A DNA stretch of 64,000 nucleotides from NCBI RefSeq assembly GCF_029227915.1, contig NC_079882.1, positions 28,078,001 to 28,142,000 of the forward strand, in the 5' to 3' direction. Numbering within the stretch: position 1 is the first letter of the stretch; the number at the start of each line of letters is the position of its first letter. This document shows positions 25,285 through 34,645 of this stretch, in pieces. Source of the DNA: Hydractinia symbiolongicarpus. Taxonomy: Eukaryota; Cnidaria; Hydrozoa; Anthoathecata; Hydractiniidae. Made by a program: the position numbers and the translations under genes. The notes under the pieces were generated by a model. It saw nothing but the letters and a program-made list of their open reading frames with translations, made no database searches and had not been told where the DNA came from.

Positions 25285-26511
25285 ATGAGCACATTCGGAG
25301 CGACCCTGGATCCATACGCGGAGACGAAGCAGCTTTTCGGTATCAAGGGCAGGAAGCAAAGGGTTCAGATAAGCTACATACCAAGCACGATTAATCAAAA
25401 CGAAGAGCTCTATGTGGATATCCCAAACATACCCCAGAATGATGTCATCTTTCCCGGCAGTCTCAAGCTCTTATTTGACCTGACGCTGACAGGGACTAAT
25501 ACCAAACGTACGATCGTGTCGAATTTTGGCAAAAGCCTGGTATGAAGCCTACGCATCACTTTGAATGGTAACGAAATTCAGAATATTAGCGACTACAATA
25601 CCCTGGCGGTCTATAGGGACTTGTGGCTACCCAAGTTCCATCGTGACAACAACCTCGTCCTCGAAGGCATCAATTCCAACGACAGGACCATCGGGGCCCT
25701 GCAGGTCAGTGCTAGCGACCCCGTGGGGACGGATGAAGAGAAGGCGATTGTTGCCGCATATGGCAACACTTTTTGCATGCCCTGGGAAAAATGTTTGAGT
25801 TGATAAGAGATCTTCCGTTTTACAGACAGGGCTCCATGACATGTTTCAGTTTGTCCTGCATTTCGCGTCTTACGGTGACGTGATCAAAGATGCAGGGACA
25901 GCAGCCTCGGGGTCTACCGCAGCCAAGGCAGTTGATGTTTCCCACAAAATCACCAACATTAAGCTAGAGTTCGACAAGATCACTCACGAAGGTCCCGCGA
26001 GCGCTATGATAACAAGGTATGCAAGATTGACACTACCCTATGAACGAATCCTAAGAAGCAAAGTGGTGACTATGAAAAAGTCTGATGCCAGCAATAACTT
26101 CCAAATCGATACCCCCGCAAAATCCTTGAAGGGTGTCCTGCTACTCTTTATAGACCCCGGAAAAGTGAAGCCCTATGCTGGTGTCAATGAAGTCTTTTAC
26201 AATCCAAAAATTGAGAAGATCAACGTCACCGTTGAGGGCGAGCCTAGTGAACTGTATAGATCGTCAATTTATTCGGCAGCCACGACTCGAATGTGACCAT
26301 CGGGCAATTCTTCAACGACATTTGTCGATTTCCGAGCCTCTCCCAACGATACCCTACATGGCTCCGGAAGACCCCTACAACGCCTTAGTGATGGCATTAC
26401 CCTCCATATGACTAAAAAGGCTAATAGAACCGGGGGTTTCAGGTGATATATGTTTACCTCCTGCAGGACGCGCAATTGAACATATTGATAGCAGATTTCA
26501 TAATGTATTAA
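25285..26511 (+). pseudogene. Major capsid protein (Polinton-type), broken
   Basis: The gene starts at ATG 25285 (MSTFGATLDPYAETKQLF) and ends at a TAA at 26509-26511, about 409 codons. That is a usual size for a Polinton-type capsid. Breaks are an in-frame TGA at 25543, a frame change near 25795, another near 25830, and at least one between 26290 and 26460. Beta-strand-rich segments such as LFDLTLTG, TLNGNEIQNISDY and KGVLLLFIDP fit a jelly-roll fold. The call rests on these segments, length and position among Polinton genes rather than on a search. Related capsids build an icosahedral virion in virus-like relatives; this copy cannot encode an intact protein. Confidence 0.7.
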
Positions 26512-26557
26512 ATGACCAAAAACTCGTGTTTGTTCCTGAAAGCAAAAACGAGTCAAC

Positions 26558-27225
26558 ATGGAAAAGAGCTGCCTGAAATGTAAACTCTTTTTATCTTTAG
26601 AAAATTTTAGGATCAAACGCGACGGTCAACCAACAAAAATGTGCATAAAGTGCTTGAACGTAGCCAAGGCATCAAAGGAGCGTACGAAATGCCACCATGA
26701 AAAAAGGAGATCCCAATGTAAAGTGTAAGGGTGGAAGGATATGCCATCATCAAAGGTTGAGGTCCTCCTGTAAAGAGCGCAAAGGCAGCCAGACTTGCCC
26801 CCATCAAAGGGTTAGGGCCTATTGCAAAGACTGCAAGGGAAGTCAGTATTGCCACCATGAAAAGCAGAGACGATATTTCCCCATTTGCGACCCCCTGGCC
26901 ATCTAGCTCATAATGTAATCATAATGTAAGCAGCCGAACCCGCAAGGTCCTGAAGGGAAACAAAGAGCTCAGCTCCCAGGAATATATCGGTTGCGATATC
27001 GCTACCCTGCGGGATCATATTGAAACTCAGTTTTCTTAGGGTATGACCTGGGACAATTATGGTAAAGGGTGGCAAATTGATCACACAATCCCGATTCAAT
27101 ACCGGGAAAATAGCGATGATGCGACGCTTGTTGAGGTTGGTAGGAGATTGCACTACACCAATACGCAACTCATGTGGGCAAGCGAAAACGTGGCAATCGT
27201 TTCGTCCCAGAATAAAGAGACATGA
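26558..27225 (+). pseudogene. Cys/His finger array fused to HNH endonuclease, broken
   Basis: The N-terminal part has two CxxC knuckles (SCLKCK, MCIKCL). It is followed by units of the form C-x2-H-x6-C-x2-C-x5, for example CHHQRLRSSC, CPHQRVRAYCKDC and CHHEKQRR (26690-26880). The first frame ends at a stop near 26722 and the array continues in the next frame to 26906. After a further frame change the linker leads, across an in-frame TAG near 27037, to an HNH domain (WQIDHTIPI, then LHYTNTQLMWASEN, 27040-27225). By family knowledge this is a mobile-type nuclease architecture seen in giant viruses. The catalytic DH pair and the later H and N are all still encoded. The stop overlaps the next gene's ATG as ATGA. 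Confidence 0.75.
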
Positions 27226-27620
27226 AGACAATAGCTGTTATTGTTGCAGGGGCGGCGATCAACGCATTACCGTTCAGTGGGACAAATTTTCTATTCAATA
27301 AGCGCTCGGGGCATGGCGAAGCGGAACGTAAAAAACATGACCGTGCGATAGAACGACTAAATGCGGCTCAGACACAGTGGATACAGGACCGGCAAGCCAA
27401 GATTGACTAGTTCGTTGAACAGTGGGAACTGCAACTCAAGGCACACAAGACCCTTCGTGAACTTGATAAAGACATGTATAAATTCTATATCGCTTCGGAG
27501 AAAAGGGCCCTGCAATTGAAAGATTTTTACACCCCTTCAAAAGAGCAACAGGATAGGGAACTCACATTCATTTTTGGCTCCTTATCCCTGCTAGGGTTTG
27601 TAGCATATAAATACTTGTAA
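27222..27620 (+). pseudogene. Membrane-anchored coiled-coil protein of the element, one stop
   Basis: The frame opens with a hydrophobic N-terminus (MKTIAVIVAGAAINALPFSG), then a charged helical stretch. A single in-frame TAG lies at 27408, and the same frame continues to a C-terminal hydrophobic segment (FIFGSLSLLGFVAYKYL) ending at 27620. Total about 132 codons. Apart from the TAG it is undamaged. Hydrophobic segments at both ends with a helical middle suggest a small membrane or inner-capsid protein. Function unknown. Confidence 0.6.
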
Positions 27621-27635
27621 GAACGCGTTTTTAAC

Positions 27636-28470
27636 ATGTATAATAAAGACATGTCAAAAACGCATGTTGTTACCGATGAGGAGGCTGAAAAGCTAGGCAA
27701 TATCTACTATATGCCGGAACATCTGTGGATCGGGCGCAAAGCTATCAAATTGCTTGCAAAGGAGACTGATTTCTCAAAAAAGCTGGTAACCCACTGGCTA
27801 TCCAGGCAGCTGCTCAGGATACGGCATATTCGAGGTCCGAAGCGTATTGATTATCTACACTTTACCATTACAACACCAAACTAAATGCATCAATTCGATC
27901 TACTGTACATGCCACATGACAAGCTATATGGTAGCACCTACAAATAAGATCTGACAGGTATTGACGTGGCCTCGAGATACAAGGTAGCTAGGCCCCTGCG
28001 TAGCAAGAAAGCCAGCGAGGTTGTAAACATGAACAAGGATATCTACAAGGCTGGACCTTTACACTACCCCAAAACCTTTCAATGCGACAATGGTTCTGAG
28101 TTTAAATCAGATGTAACCAAGGATAAGGGGGGGTGACATTAAGAGGGCCATCACCTGGTACCACCATACGTTTATAGCCTTTGTGGAGTCTTACAACAAG
28201 GTACTTGCCGAAAGACTATTCAAACCCCAGGATGCGCAAGAGCTAGTCTCTGGCGAGTCTAGTGCCAATTGGGTCAAGCACCTGTACACTATCGTCAAAA
28301 GTCTAAACAACAGCAAGACTGCGATGATCAGCATGAAACCTAACAAGGCGATCAAGCTTGTGTTTTGTACTGTTTAAAGGATGGTCCCGAAAGAAGCTTC
28401 GTCTCGGAGGACTCATGCTTATTCCAGAGGATTCGTTCGGGTGCCTCCGGAACATGTGAAGGATTGGTAA
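27636..28470 (+). pseudogene. Retroviral-type (rve) DDE integrase, broken
   Basis: Start at ATG 27636 or the in-frame ATG at 27651. The frame runs to TAA at 27882, then on in the same frame through another TAA near 27947. Catalytic residues are visible: D in GIDVASRYK (27963-27965), D in FQCDNGSEF (28086-28088), and E in AFVESYNKVLAE (28186-28188) after a frame change in a G run near 28130. A C-terminal piece with KDGPERSFVSED lies at 28370-28470 and ends with a Trp codon and TAA. The stretch between 28365 and 28370 looks deleted against the family pattern. Polinton integrases insert the element into host DNA with a 6-bp duplication. Confidence 0.85.
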
Positions 28471-28561
28471 AGAGTATTTTCAGAAATACGTCTAAAGGTT
28501 CATCTTTCAACTCTTTCAAGGGAGGCCATGGGAGATGCCTGACTTTTGCCTATAATTTTTA

Positions 28562-29395
28562 CTACCCGCAAGAGTAGTAAAAATCAGCGTCTGCGTAATC
28601 CTCTATTGCAGGAACACCCAAATCATACAGGTCATCCCGAGTTAGATTGATAAGCCTGAAATAGTTTCTATAACGTACTACATGCTCCTCCTCAAAACTA
28701 ATAAAGGCTTGTATACCGTTGGGTTTTTCGATGACAACAATCTCCTCCGCGCCTGGGTAGTTGTCACTGAACCACAATCTCTTTTTTCTAATATTGCGCC
28801 TCTGAACACGCGTGCAGTAATAGGGAAGTTGATGGTATCCGTCGTTATCCTGTGCGCTGTACTTACGGTGGATGATGATGACGTTGTCTTTTCCGGGGTC
28901 CTGGACTATACTATTGGGTACATGTCTTTCTTTAAGCCTTGCATTTTCCCGAGCCTGTGGCCCGAGTTCTTCCCCAGTACCATGAGTTGGTTGTCCCTAT
29001 CCTCTAGATCATCCTCGAGTATAGCAACGGCAGTATCTCTGTCCTCCATTGCCGCAGCAAGCTTTCGCATTTTCTTGGGTAGCACCTCTTCTACAACCCA
29101 AGGGTTCAGGTTGACCACATCTCAGGAAGAAGGTATATAGGCCGGCTTCAGTCAGCAAAACTGTGTTTGGTTGGGTGTACTCAGGTCTGAGTACACCCCA
29201 AGGGCCGGTTATAGCGTCACTTAATCGCATTTTACACTTGGCAGGAACATATCGCTGAATGGCTTGTACCCCGGCCCTTCGTTTATATCCTACAGCTCTC
29301 CAAACATCGGATGCTACAATACATTGACCTTTATCCTGAACATAAAATGATCGGAATTGATTTTCCTGGAAATAATCAACCACTGCAAGAGACAT
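28562..29395 (-). pseudogene. BRO family protein (BRO-N domain, coiled coil, viral C-terminal domain), frameshifted
   Basis: The gene starts at 29395 (MSLAVVDYFQENQFRSF). The first frame contains the BRO-N signature: GQCIVASDVWRAVGY near residues 28-42 and NTVLLTEAGLYTFFLR near 79-94. A frame change near 29120 leads to a coiled-coil segment (AVAILEDDLEDRDNQLMV). A second change near 28910 leads to a C-terminal domain with DNVIIIHRKY, a Y/C/R-rich core and EIVVIEKPNG, ending at a TAG at 28562. BRO-N proteins bind DNA and occur in baculoviruses, iridoviruses, phages and other mobile elements; their exact role is unsettled. Only two frameshifts separate it from an open gene of about 275 codons. 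Confidence 0.75.
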
Positions 29396-29479
29396 TTCTG
29401 TATACCAATGCTTGGCCAGAGATTTTCAAAATTGTGTCCACACCTTGGAGACTGGTGAAAGTGGTTCCTCAGCTGCGGG

Positions 29480-30150
29480 GGAACCGGTCATCCGAGAATC
29501 TTCCAGGCCCTTGGATGTTCCAGCCTCATGTAAAAGCATGCGTGCTTGGATTTGTTCAGCTCAGCCTTGATATCCGACCAGTCGGGGATCAAATTCGTCT
29601 CTTCGTCTATCATTTTCATATCCGAGCGTTCATGTGGATACTACAAAAACAGGGCCTTCTTTTGCCTCCTCAAATTTTTCGGCAAGGCGGTATAGCTTTG
29701 ATTTAATAGTTCGATCACTTTCGATGGTGAATCTTGGGGTATGGCGCGGCACATGAGGCACATATTAACACACCACTGTGATTGTTCTCCAAAGACCCCC
29801 GACAGGCATGGTAGAGCTTGGTATTTTGGGTCTTATATACGAGGGGTAGCGGAGTATGTATTAAACTTCTCTTGACGAGTAGTGCCTTTTCCGGGCTCTC
29901 GGGGATGAGTTCAGCGTACTAGGATATAATGTTGTATGTGAGCAGGGTATACAAAAGTAGGTATTCCTCATCCTGTTGGGACCCTCTAATTTCCCTGTCA
30001 ATATTGTCAGGGTCTACTTCATATTCAACGTCTTTGATGTCTTTGTTTTTGGTACGCCGCCTCGCCTTCGCCTTGGCCAGGCAATCTATACAGCTCTTGG
30101 TACTCCTTGTTTTCCCGTAAGGCCTTGGAGGCTTGGATTCTTATGACGGA
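29480..30150 (-). pseudogene. Unrecognised degenerate element gene(s)
   Basis: A single minus-strand frame from about 30140 to 29725 is interrupted by only one TAG (near 29922). It includes STKSCIDCLAKAKARRR, an acidic patch and a later CASCAAP motif, so it may carry zinc knuckles. Its first part resembles the CxxC head of the finger-array protein upstream. Below it, short open segments in other frames (29710-29640 and 29620-29490, with PDWSDIKAELNKSK) may be its continuation or a separate gene. No family recognised. Confidence 0.4.
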
Positions 30151-30195
30151 AGCGAGATGTCTGTCAGGATTGTGAATTGGACATTGATACCTCAT

Positions 30196-30510
30196 TTATT
30201 GATGATTGCATATGCTTCCGCCCCCGCAGTCCTTACAGCGAGATCTTCGACTACCCTGTTCGATGCATATGCTTCTACCGCCACAGTCTTTGCATGTTGA
30301 TCTTCGTCTACCATGTTTGCAATACTGACTTCCCTTAAAGTCTTTACATTGAGACCTCTGCCTTTTGTGGGGGCACTTATTTTTAAAACTCCACCGCTTC
30401 TTTTTATCCGGGCAGCTTATACAGCTCTTGGTTCGACCATTCCCCCTGATCTTAAACTTGTCCAAAGAAAGATAGTGTTTGCATCTCGAGCATTTTTGTC
30501 CTTGGGACAA
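30196..30510 (-). CDS. Cys/His finger-array protein without HNH domain
   Basis: An open frame encodes an N-terminal CSRCKHYLSLDKFK knuckle and a second TKSCISC pair. Then come repeated units: CPHKRQRSQCKDF, CKHGRRRSTCKDC and CIEQGSRRSRCKDC (30220-30400). It stops at CNHQ, in the middle of a unit. A region resembling the linker before HNH domains follows in another frame (near 30150-30100), but I see no HNH residues. One unit has lost its H (CIEQ) and one its final C (CKDF). No ATG opens this frame at 30510; the first codon there is TTG, so the true start may be upstream or in a different frame. The protein is a paralogue of the array at 26558. Likely nucleic-acid binding. Confidence 0.6.
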   Translation of the reverse strand: MSQGQKCSRCKHYLSLDKFKIRGNGRTKSCISCPDKKKRWSFKNKCPHKRQRSQCKDFKGSQYCKHGRRRSTCKDCGGRSICIEQGSRRSRCKDCGGGSICNHQ

Positions 30511-30781
30511 ACACGAGTTTTACCGAACGCTCATTTTGGAAGTATCGAATATTTTTATACCACCCCTGTTTGATCGCGTATTCGTTGAACAAGATCGCCT
30601 CTGTCATATAGCTGGCGAGTTTCAGGCCGTTCTTCAGGTCCATCTTAGCCCCGGGTCGAGAAACTCCCAGAGCCTTCTTTGCTCCTATAGTGATCAGAAG
30701 TGTGTATGATACCAGCCTGAAGGACTCCGATAGGGAGTCAATGACCATAGTTTCCTTCGGTGTTACGTTGCTTGCTGCCAT
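30452..30781 (-). CDS. Unrecognised 109-aa element protein, intact ORF
   Basis: ATG at 30781 opens an uninterrupted frame with a moderately hydrophobic helix (LVSYTLLITIGAKKALGV) and a basic, aromatic second half (AIKQGWYKNIRYFQNER). It overlaps the finger-array frame by 59 bp at its 3' end. It is the second undamaged ORF in the element. No family recognised. The last 15 residues may not be native if a frameshift at the overlap extended the frame. Confidence 0.5.
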   Translation of the reverse strand: MAASNVTPKETMVIDSLSESFRLVSYTLLITIGAKKALGVSRPGAKMDLKNGLKLASYMTEAILFNEYAIKQGWYKNIRYFQNERSVKLVFVPRTKMLEMQTLSFFGQV

Positions 30782-30910
30782 TTATTAAATGTAAATTTTT
30801 GAATAAATCCAATGCATCTTAAATATTTGGATATTTGGTTGAGTTTTGCCATGTTTTCCCTGCCGAGGCTCGGGTGTGGTGTTTTGAGATTTGTTTCCGG
30901 ACCTATACCA

Positions 30911-31214
30911 CTATATACCAACCCCTATGGCAAGCACGGCTAGCATACCGACACCATAGATGAGAACTGACTGTACGGAACTGGCCCCAGAAGAGGTTTT
31001 GACTTCAGGCTCTACAGTACCCTGTTGTTGCTTCATTTCTTCTTCCTCTTCTTCATCAGTGCTACCAATTTGTGTCCTTGGGCCACACGCCCCGGATCCT
31101 TCGGTGGCTTTGGGATGAATCTGCTCTTGTTTCCCTTCTTGTTCACTTATTTTTTTATAGCACCTCCCGAGGATCTTCCTTAGTCTCCCCCGCATCTTCT
31201 TTCTTCTTGCTCAT
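30911..31214 (-). pseudogene. Acidic tail-anchored protein of the element, frameshifted
   Basis: An ATG at 31214 begins MSKKKEDAGETKEDPREVL and stops. The overlapping frame (31195 down to 30911) continues with STDEEEEEEMKQQQ and ends with a single hydrophobic C-terminal segment (SVLIYGVGMLAVLAIGVGI). One frameshift near 31150 would join them. Charged cytoplasmic part plus C-terminal anchor suggests a membrane-associated virion factor; this is inference. Confidence 0.5.
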
Positions 31215-31532
31215 ATGCCTCGCGGTATGGCCCGCTACCAAACCTCCCACAGTACACGAGGATACCGGGATCTGTCATACTATCCCGGATTATAGGGTCC
31301 TCTTCGATATCCCTGCGCAATTCATCTACACTGTCAATATCAAACCCTTCTGTACATTTTCGGGCAAAAGATGCCCTTTGCCCTTACGTAGGGCCTCTTT
31401 CAAGACCTGACGCTTATTGGGCGAGGGTTTCACATGTTCATATTCTGCAGAGGCATTATCGAATACCTGTGCAATATTAGACATCCTTAGGGCATAGGGT
31501 AGGACTATAGCGATTAGTAGGCACATGTCCAT
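31180..31532 (-). pseudogene. Unrecognised element protein downstream of polymerase, frameshifted
   Basis: An ATG at 31532 (or the in-frame ATG at 31484) begins a frame containing KPSPNKRQVLKEALRKGKG. After a frame change near 31340, the product continues with DELRRDIEEDPIIRDS and FGSGPYREAYEQEERR, ending at 31180. It overlaps the start of the next gene by about 35 bp and follows the polymerase stop with only a few bases between. This tight packing is typical of compact viral genomes. No family recognised. Confidence 0.45.
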
Positions 31533-31534
31533 GT

Positions 31535-34500
31535 TTATTCAAGGTTATAACACAAGCGGAAAGGTATGTACACCATCGTCATGTACAACTCTCTTATCGT
31601 AAAACGCCGACAGCCCGAGCTTGTTTTGTTCATTTGTAACCATCCTCTGGCTGTGTACCCGAAAACCTCCTTTTTGGCCATGTCTAAACCACCCCTCAGC
31701 GCACTCAGATATCTACTCAAGGTCACAGCATTTTGCGTCTTTGACATGCCCTCACATGAAAATTTCGTACCTTCTTTACCCTCGATGAAATAACACTTGG
31801 CTGTCAGGGCAATCATCCTAAACCCAGTAAATTCCGCTTTAAATAGCCCTCCTGTTTGACTCGAGTATTTATCAGTGACAAGGCAGTTTTGTACATCCTT
31901 ATCCTACTCGTCAGCCAGTTCGGGGCGAACAACATCCCTCAACTCTTCTCCAGAGAAGGCAAAATACGCATTGTCGGTGTCCATGTAAATGTACTCAAAG
32001 TCTCGACGTTCTACGTACTTGTCCAGAAAATCGTAGTGAAATTCGAGCATGCAAAGCTTGGCTAGTTGGTACACTGCAATACCGCACTGGTAGGCTCTAT
32101 CGATAGTACACTTGCCCCTTCTTACCTCATACGCATCCCCAATCTCTTTAAGGTCCTCGTAGTACCGGCTTCGCAGAGCTGCATCAATCTCCCTTTCATC
32201 CCTCGTAAACGTAGTATTTCTCCGTGACGACAAACAGGGGGGGGGGGCATTTCGCCGAATTTGTCACGCAGATTTGCAGGCACCTCAATATCAACTTGGG
32301 CATACCCAAACAACGACCCATCCACCACACATTGCGTTAGTATCCCGATATTGTGTTCCAATGTCGCTGTGGCCACCTTTATCAACTGTTCCTTCCCACA
32401 GGGAAAGTCTTGCATCAAGGTACTCGGGTAGAGCATACTTCTGCCGTACCTTAGAATGGTCCTACACTTGTGGGGTTCGCTGTACACGTGAGATCTGATA
32501 CCCGTCACGTCTCGTTCGTGGTATCTACAGAATACGATCGCGGGACCACCCACCATCCCCGTCCGTAGGAGCTCGTAGGCTTTATTCCTCGTACATTTTC
32601 ACATGTTTTCTGTACCTCCTTGCAGGCCTTACAAGTCTTGCTATAACAAGAGTCCTTACACCTATACCTGCATGGGTCTCCCGGAGCGTATAGCTCTAGC
32701 TTGGGGTTCAACCGTAGAGACTTGTTCAATACGTAGCGCATCAACACGCCCGCAATACTGACCGCGTCCTTCAAAATATCTATCTCGTCATCGTAATACT
32801 GCAACCTCGTCTTGTCCACGGCTTCAATGAACGGTTCCACATCGGCTAGGTTGTAGTCACGCGACCAGTCCATCATGGTGACGCAGCCTCGCCTGTAAAA
32901 CTCGGCGCAGAATGTCTCGTACTCCTCGCCAGATAGTGTGTTTCTCCTACTTAGATTGCTATAAAAATCCTCATGCGTGACAGGCCCAACATGGACCAAC
33001 TTGTCGTGGCTCGTTAACCATTCATATGGAAACACGAGCTTTTCGAGCTTACATTTCAACGACTTGCACCAACCGTCATAGCTTAGACCGGGAGCAAGGA
33101 AATTTTTGATATCTAGAAGTTTAAACCTTGAGGTGGTGAGGAACATGTAGTCGTTATATTTTTTCGCCACCTTGATCTTATCGCCTTGCACGATCTCTTC
33201 GACAAAATACCGCTTGATCAGGTTGATGTCGTACTTGCCGGAATTAAACCCTATTACAGCTACTTGATTTACCCACTCGTTCCACAACTCCTGGTTCTTT
33301 TTGGAAAGCCTGTCAAAGTCGTCAGGCTTCGGGTACATTCCCTCGACCTCTTTCACAATCAGGGTATGCCTCTTTTCCAGCTCTTCCACAAACTGTTTGG
33401 CCAGGACCTTGGGATTTCCGTGCTCGATGAACGTCGGGTGGATATTCAAACTATCGGCTATACCAACACTTATCGGAACATGTCTCGAAAGGTATGTTAG
33501 ATCAGATGTTTGCTGGTAATTTAAAGGTGATAGGAGGGCTTTAAAATCAAACACCAGGTAGTGAGGATATGGTCTGAACTCCTTCTGAAAGTACCTCTTG
33601 ATTTTGGGTGGTTATTCACATTCCCAAGCCGTGACGAGGTCGTAGCCTTTTCCCGTGTCATCCTTTTCTTGGACAGGGTTGCACCGTACCGGGTCTTGTC
33701 CGATTTGGTTGTCTATACAGTATACCGTTTTTGTGACAGGCTCATACCCATCTACCTTCCACTCCTTTTTGCCATCACGGACAACACGTTCACCACCATG
33801 ACCACATAAGGCATGGTGAATATGTCTTCCGATTTGTTTTGACATGCATTCTATCCATATTGATGCATCATAGCTAAAACTCTCATCGTAAAAGGCCTTC
33901 TTGGCCCTGCCCGGCATACGTTTGACCTTCCCCCTATGCAGATAATCGTCTTCCTGACACCCTCGCGTTCGTTTATCTTATGTTGCGTGAGGTGGCTGCT
34001 TTTGGCAAGCAGTTGTTTGCATACCTCACATTCCCATTTCTTTTGGGTCAGCACGTCTAAATCCTTGATATAGAAACAGTGCCCGTCCAGCATACCAAGA
34101 TTGATGGTGGTGTCTAAACCTTTTTTGTATTGCTCTTGACCATGGACGAGTGGCCATGGTGCTTTCTCAGAGTTTGTCTTGGGTTCATAGACCGTGATGT
34201 TGATCTTGAATTGTTTGGCAACGCCCTCCAGATCCACCAGCTTCGTGGGGCGCACATCTTTACGTTTTAACTTGGGCTCCCCATAGTACTTTCGAGTTAA
34301 TGTGAGAGCTGTTTTCGTTAGACGTTCTGTTCCTCGTGCTACGTTGGCCCTCTCCATCACACCTAGGCATCTCCAGAAACATAGGTTGTCTGTTCGTTTT
34401 TTCCCCCGTCCATGGCGTAGATGCACCTCTTTTTTCGCAGCCAGCCCGGGAGAGGGCCGCATCCCAGGAGGGGTTCACGCGTGTTTATCAGCTTAATCTG

Positions 34501-34581
34501 TACGTGATCGAAGATAATTTTGCCTTCATACGCTTCCGGGGTTTCGGTGGTCCTAACAGGCGGTAAATAACCCTTAGTCAA
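31535..34581 (-). pseudogene. DNA polymerase B (protein-primed, Polinton type), broken
   Basis: Segments in order on the minus strand: about 34581-34363, 34462-33851, 33917-33612, 33554-32505, 32556-32122, 32233-31904 and 31816-31535, each in a shifted frame. The N-terminal part has DNLCFWRCLGV (near 34390), recalling an OTU-like fold, then a C2H2 finger (CEVCKQLLAKSSHLTQH, near 34000). Next comes a conserved VDGYEPVTKTVY block (33735). The exonuclease region contains FNSGKYDINL (33235), and a Cys-rich CRYRCKDSCYSKTCKACK patch lies near 32650. Palm motifs are LYPSTLMQDFP (32420), AVYQLAKLCMLEFHYDF (32050) and MDTDNAYFAF (31980). The usual motif A aspartate before the YPS is replaced (YGRSMLYPS). 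The C-terminal GMSKTQNAVT segment ends at 31535. Confidence 0.85.
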
Positions 34582-34610
34582 AAACTCGTAATCCTCATAC
34601 CTTCATAAAA

Positions 34611-34640
34611 ATGTATACATCATGATCCCCTATACTAGCT
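34611..34640 (-). repeat. Right terminal inverted repeat of the Polinton-like element
   Basis: Read on the minus strand it is AGCTAGTATAGGGGATCATG and a few more bases, matching the left end with mismatches at positions 3, 15 and 26. Confidence 0.75.
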
Positions 34641-34645
34641 TGTAA
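34641..34645. repeat. Target-site duplication, right copy (TGTAA)
   Basis: Identical to 21718-21722. The next base on this side is T, where the left side has A. Confidence 0.7.

Larger units (their letters stand above)
21723..34640. mobile_element. Degenerate Polinton/Maverick-type virus-like transposon, 12.9 kb
   Basis: Boundaries are set by inverted termini (AG...TATAGGGG), a flanking TGTAA duplication and interruption of a LINE. Hallmark genes inside are a retroviral-type integrase (27636-28470), DNA polymerase B (31535-34581) and a major capsid protein (25285-26511). The interior is visibly richer in G and C than the host sequence and has no introns. Gene order is mixed: integrase, capsid, HNH and proline-rich genes on the plus strand, and polymerase, BRO, finger array and coiled-coil genes on the minus strand. 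Almost every gene carries stops or frameshifts, so the copy is inactive. I could not find a FtsK/HerA-type ATPase or a cysteine protease; they may be lost, or too diverged. Confidence 0.9.

Noticed and set aside
25543-25545. Programmed stop readthrough or recoding in the capsid gene
   Set aside because: Other genes of the element carry independent TAA, TAG and frameshift lesions, so simple decay explains the TGA.
26613-26858. 81-codon minus-strand ORF
   Set aside because: It is antisense to the finger array; the Cys/His periodicity is on the plus strand.
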